Assembly: GCA_910585005.1 (NCBI GenBank)
Contig: CAJUCN010000053.1
Location: 1 to 5,367 of the forward strand
Length of the DNA stretch: 5,367 nt
Direction of reading: 5' to 3'
Origin: an uncultured Lachnospiraceae bacterium
GTDB taxonomy: Bacteria > Bacillota > Clostridia > Lachnospirales > Lachnospiraceae
Notes under the pieces: model-generated
The model's input: only the letters and a program-made list of their open reading frames with translations
Databases searched by the model: none
Told to the model about the DNA's origin: nothing
Shown here: positions 3,776-5,367 of the stretch, piece after piece
Position numbering within the stretch: the stretch's first letter is position 1
Layout of the letters: the number at the start of each line of letters is the position of its first letter
Position numbers and translations under genes: made by a program

Positions 3776-5367
3776 GGCACAGCTTTCAGCATTGGAGAAC
3801 CAGGTGCAGTATTACGATGACCTGATAGACAGGCACCCGGACTGGGTGCTTTACCGCCGGTATATCGATGAAGGGATCACCGGCACCTCCATATCCAAGC
3901 GGAAAAACTTCGTGCGGATGATGGAGGACGCGAAGGACGGACATTTCGACCTGATCGTCACGAGGGAGGTATCGAGGTTCGCAAGGAACACGGTGGACAC
4001 CCTCCAGCAGACGAGGCTCTTGAAGCGGATGGGGATTGAGGTGTATTTCACCGAGGACGGCATATGGACCATGAACGATGAGGACGGGGAGCTGCGGCTG
4101 ACCATCATGGCGACCCTCGCGCAGAACGAATCGAAAAAGACCTCCATGCGGGTGAAGGCGGGGCAGATGGTCTCCTTCCAGAACGGGGTGGTCTACGGCA
4201 CCGGGAACGTGCTTGGCTATGACAAGGTGGGGCCGGAATACGTCATCAACGAGGCGCAGGCGAAAACGGTCAGGAAGATATATGATATGTACCTTGCAGG
4301 CAACGGCTACCAGAAGATAAAAAAGCGGCTTGAAAAAGACGGCGACCTCACGGCGATGGGGAAGAGCCTGTGGCATTACGCCACCATCAGCCATATCCTG
4401 AAAAACCGCCTCTACTGCGGGGAGCTGGAATACCGGAAGGAATATGTGCCGGACTACCTCGAACAGAAGAGGGCGAAGAACAACGGGGAGCTTGACCGCG
4501 TCATCGTGGAAGGGAAGCACCAGCCCATTGTTACCAAAGAGGAATTTGAAAAGGTGCAGAATCTGCTGGCGGAGCGGAATGCGGAATCACGGAACTACCG
4601 GAAGAACAAGGGCACCCACTCGGACGACCTCTGGCGCAGGAAGCTGCGCTGCCAGTGCGGACACGCTTTCGCAAAGACCAGGTGGCACTCCAAGTCAAGG
4701 GACTTCACCACCTACACCTACAAGTGCTATGACCAGACCCGGACGGGGACCATATCGGCAAGGCTGAAAAACGGCTTAAGCATTGAGGGAGTCTGCCGGG
4801 CGCCGCTGGTGCAGGACTGGAAGATACACACGATGGCGCAGAAAGTCCTCCACGCCGTTTTCGATGACCCGGAGGGGACGCTGAAAAATGCGGCGGCGGT
4901 CCTCGGTCTCGGCGCGGCAGGGGTGGAGCAGGCGGAAGTGCTGCGGGATAAATCCATCATAGAGGAAAAGCTGAAAAAGGAGCAGGGGCGCTACGAGACG
5001 CTGCTCGATATGCGGATGAACAACGAGATACCGAGGGAGGTATTCAGCCGCAAGCAGCAGGAGGTGGAGAAAAAGATAGCGGAGCTGGAACAGCAGATGA
5101 TGCAGTACGGCGATGTGAAGCCCGCCACGGAGGCGGATGTGAGCGGCAAGCTGGAAAACCTGCGCAGGCTCATGGAGCAGCCGCCCGTGCCGGAGGATGG
5201 GGAGTTTTCGGAGGAAGATATCGATAAATATGTTTTCGGGGTAAGGGTTTACGAAGACCGCTTTGAGTGGCTCTTAAACTTAAGCCCCGAAGCCCGCGGG
5301 GAACTGGATGACGCCGGTTCCCCTGTTTATTTTACGAAGCTGACGGTCACGCCGGATGACGAGCGGG
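3726..5367 (+). CDS. Large serine recombinase, site-specific integrase/excisionase, C-terminus cut by window edge
   Basis: 547 codons with no stop before the edge; family members are about 450-700 residues, so it is probably almost complete. It catalyses site-specific strand exchange through a phosphoserine link and would integrate or excise the surrounding element. Domains: N-terminal resolvase catalytic domain (1-145) with nucleophile Ser13 in IYARVST and the Arg-rich motif at 80-88 (REVSRFARN); recombinase DNA-binding domain (about 158-290) with GNVLGYD, KIYDMYLAGNGYQKI and LKNRLYCGE; a likely zinc-ribbon region with Cys309, Cys311, Cys334 and Cys357; a coiled-coil-like charged segment at about 404-462; and a C-terminal part with VRVYEDRFEWLLNLS (507-520). 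Start 3726 is chosen on ribosome binding site spacing; 3720 is the alternative. The sequence is G+C-rich, unlike the IS. Such genes usually lie at one end of their element, so an attachment site may lie just beyond the window. Confidence 0.95.
   Translation, partial: MRIRKVAIYARVSTEHEAQLSALENQVQYYDDLIDRHPDWVLYRRYIDEGITGTSISKRKNFVRMMEDAKDGHFDLIVTREVSRFARNTVDTLQQTRLLKRMGIEVYFTEDGIWTMNDEDGELRLTIMATLAQNESKKTSMRVKAGQMVSFQNGVVYGTGNVLGYDKVGPEYVINEAQAKTVRKIYDMYLAGNGYQKIKKRLEKDGDLTAMGKSLWHYATISHILKNRLYCGELEYRKEYVPDYLEQKRAKNNGELDRVIVEGKHQPIVTKEEFEKVQNLLAERNAESRNYRKNKGTHSDDLWRRKLRCQCGHAFAKTRWHSKSRDFTTYTYKCYDQTRTGTISARLKNGLSIEGVCRAPLVQDWKIHTMAQKVLHAVFDDPEGTLKNAAAVLGLGAAGVEQAEVLRDKSIIEEKLKKEQGRYETLLDMRMNNEIPREVFSRKQQEVEKKIAELEQQMMQYGDVKPATEADVSGKLENLRRLMEQPPVPEDGEFSEEDIDKYVFGVRVYEDRFEWLLNLSPEARGELDDAGSPVYFTKLTVTPDDER

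Noticed and set aside
3786..4520. Long open frame of 244 codons on the minus strand
   Set aside because: It lies wholly opposite the serine recombinase, has a His/Pro/Leu-rich composition typical of the antisense of G+C-rich coding DNA, and shows no recognisable motif.
4444..4767. Open frame of 107 codons on the plus strand
   Set aside because: It is an alternate-frame shadow of the recombinase, rich in Arg/Thr/Gly, with no ribosome binding site or domain.

Overview
The window looks like accessory DNA from a low-to-mid G+C Firmicute, most likely a gut Clostridia relative (inference). The reasons are strong AGGAGG-type ribosome binding sites, a sigma-region-4 protein of the kind carried on clostridial integrative elements, and a large serine recombinase with a cysteine-bearing C-terminal part. 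No taxonomic marker gene is present.

Layout: (1) Positions 59-307 (+) hold the sigma-70 region-4 helix-turn-helix end of a regulator. It is probably the 3' remnant of a longer gene, because an in-frame TAG lies just upstream and no ribosome binding site is seen. (2) Positions 310-3504 are a complete, apparently intact IS21-family insertion sequence of 3195 bp. It is bounded by 49-bp terminal inverted repeats (48/49 identical), with three related 18-bp binding-site-like repeats at each end. On the minus strand it encodes istA (transposase), istB (AAA+ ATPase, overlapping istA by 37 nt) and then an unrecognised 78-residue protein with an excellent ribosome binding site. A perfect 10-bp palindrome lies just upstream of istA, and a 15-bp stem that pairs only as minus-strand RNA lies beyond the last gene. 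(3) Positions 3505-5367 (+) return to DNA that is visibly richer in G+C. A 60-codon ORF resembles the first strand of a serine recombinase but has Gly where the catalytic Ser should be. It overlaps the start of a large serine recombinase that runs off the right edge after 547 codons.

Interpretation: the sigma-like gene and the recombinase were probably part of one integrative or conjugative element, with the recombinase handling integration and excision. The IS21 element then landed immediately after the sigma-like stop codon. The IS is self-contained: IstA cuts and joins the ends, IstB selects the target, and the third gene has an unknown role. The least familiar items are the 78-residue passenger gene, the serine-less mini-recombinase ORF, and the two IS-borne RNA/DNA palindromes.
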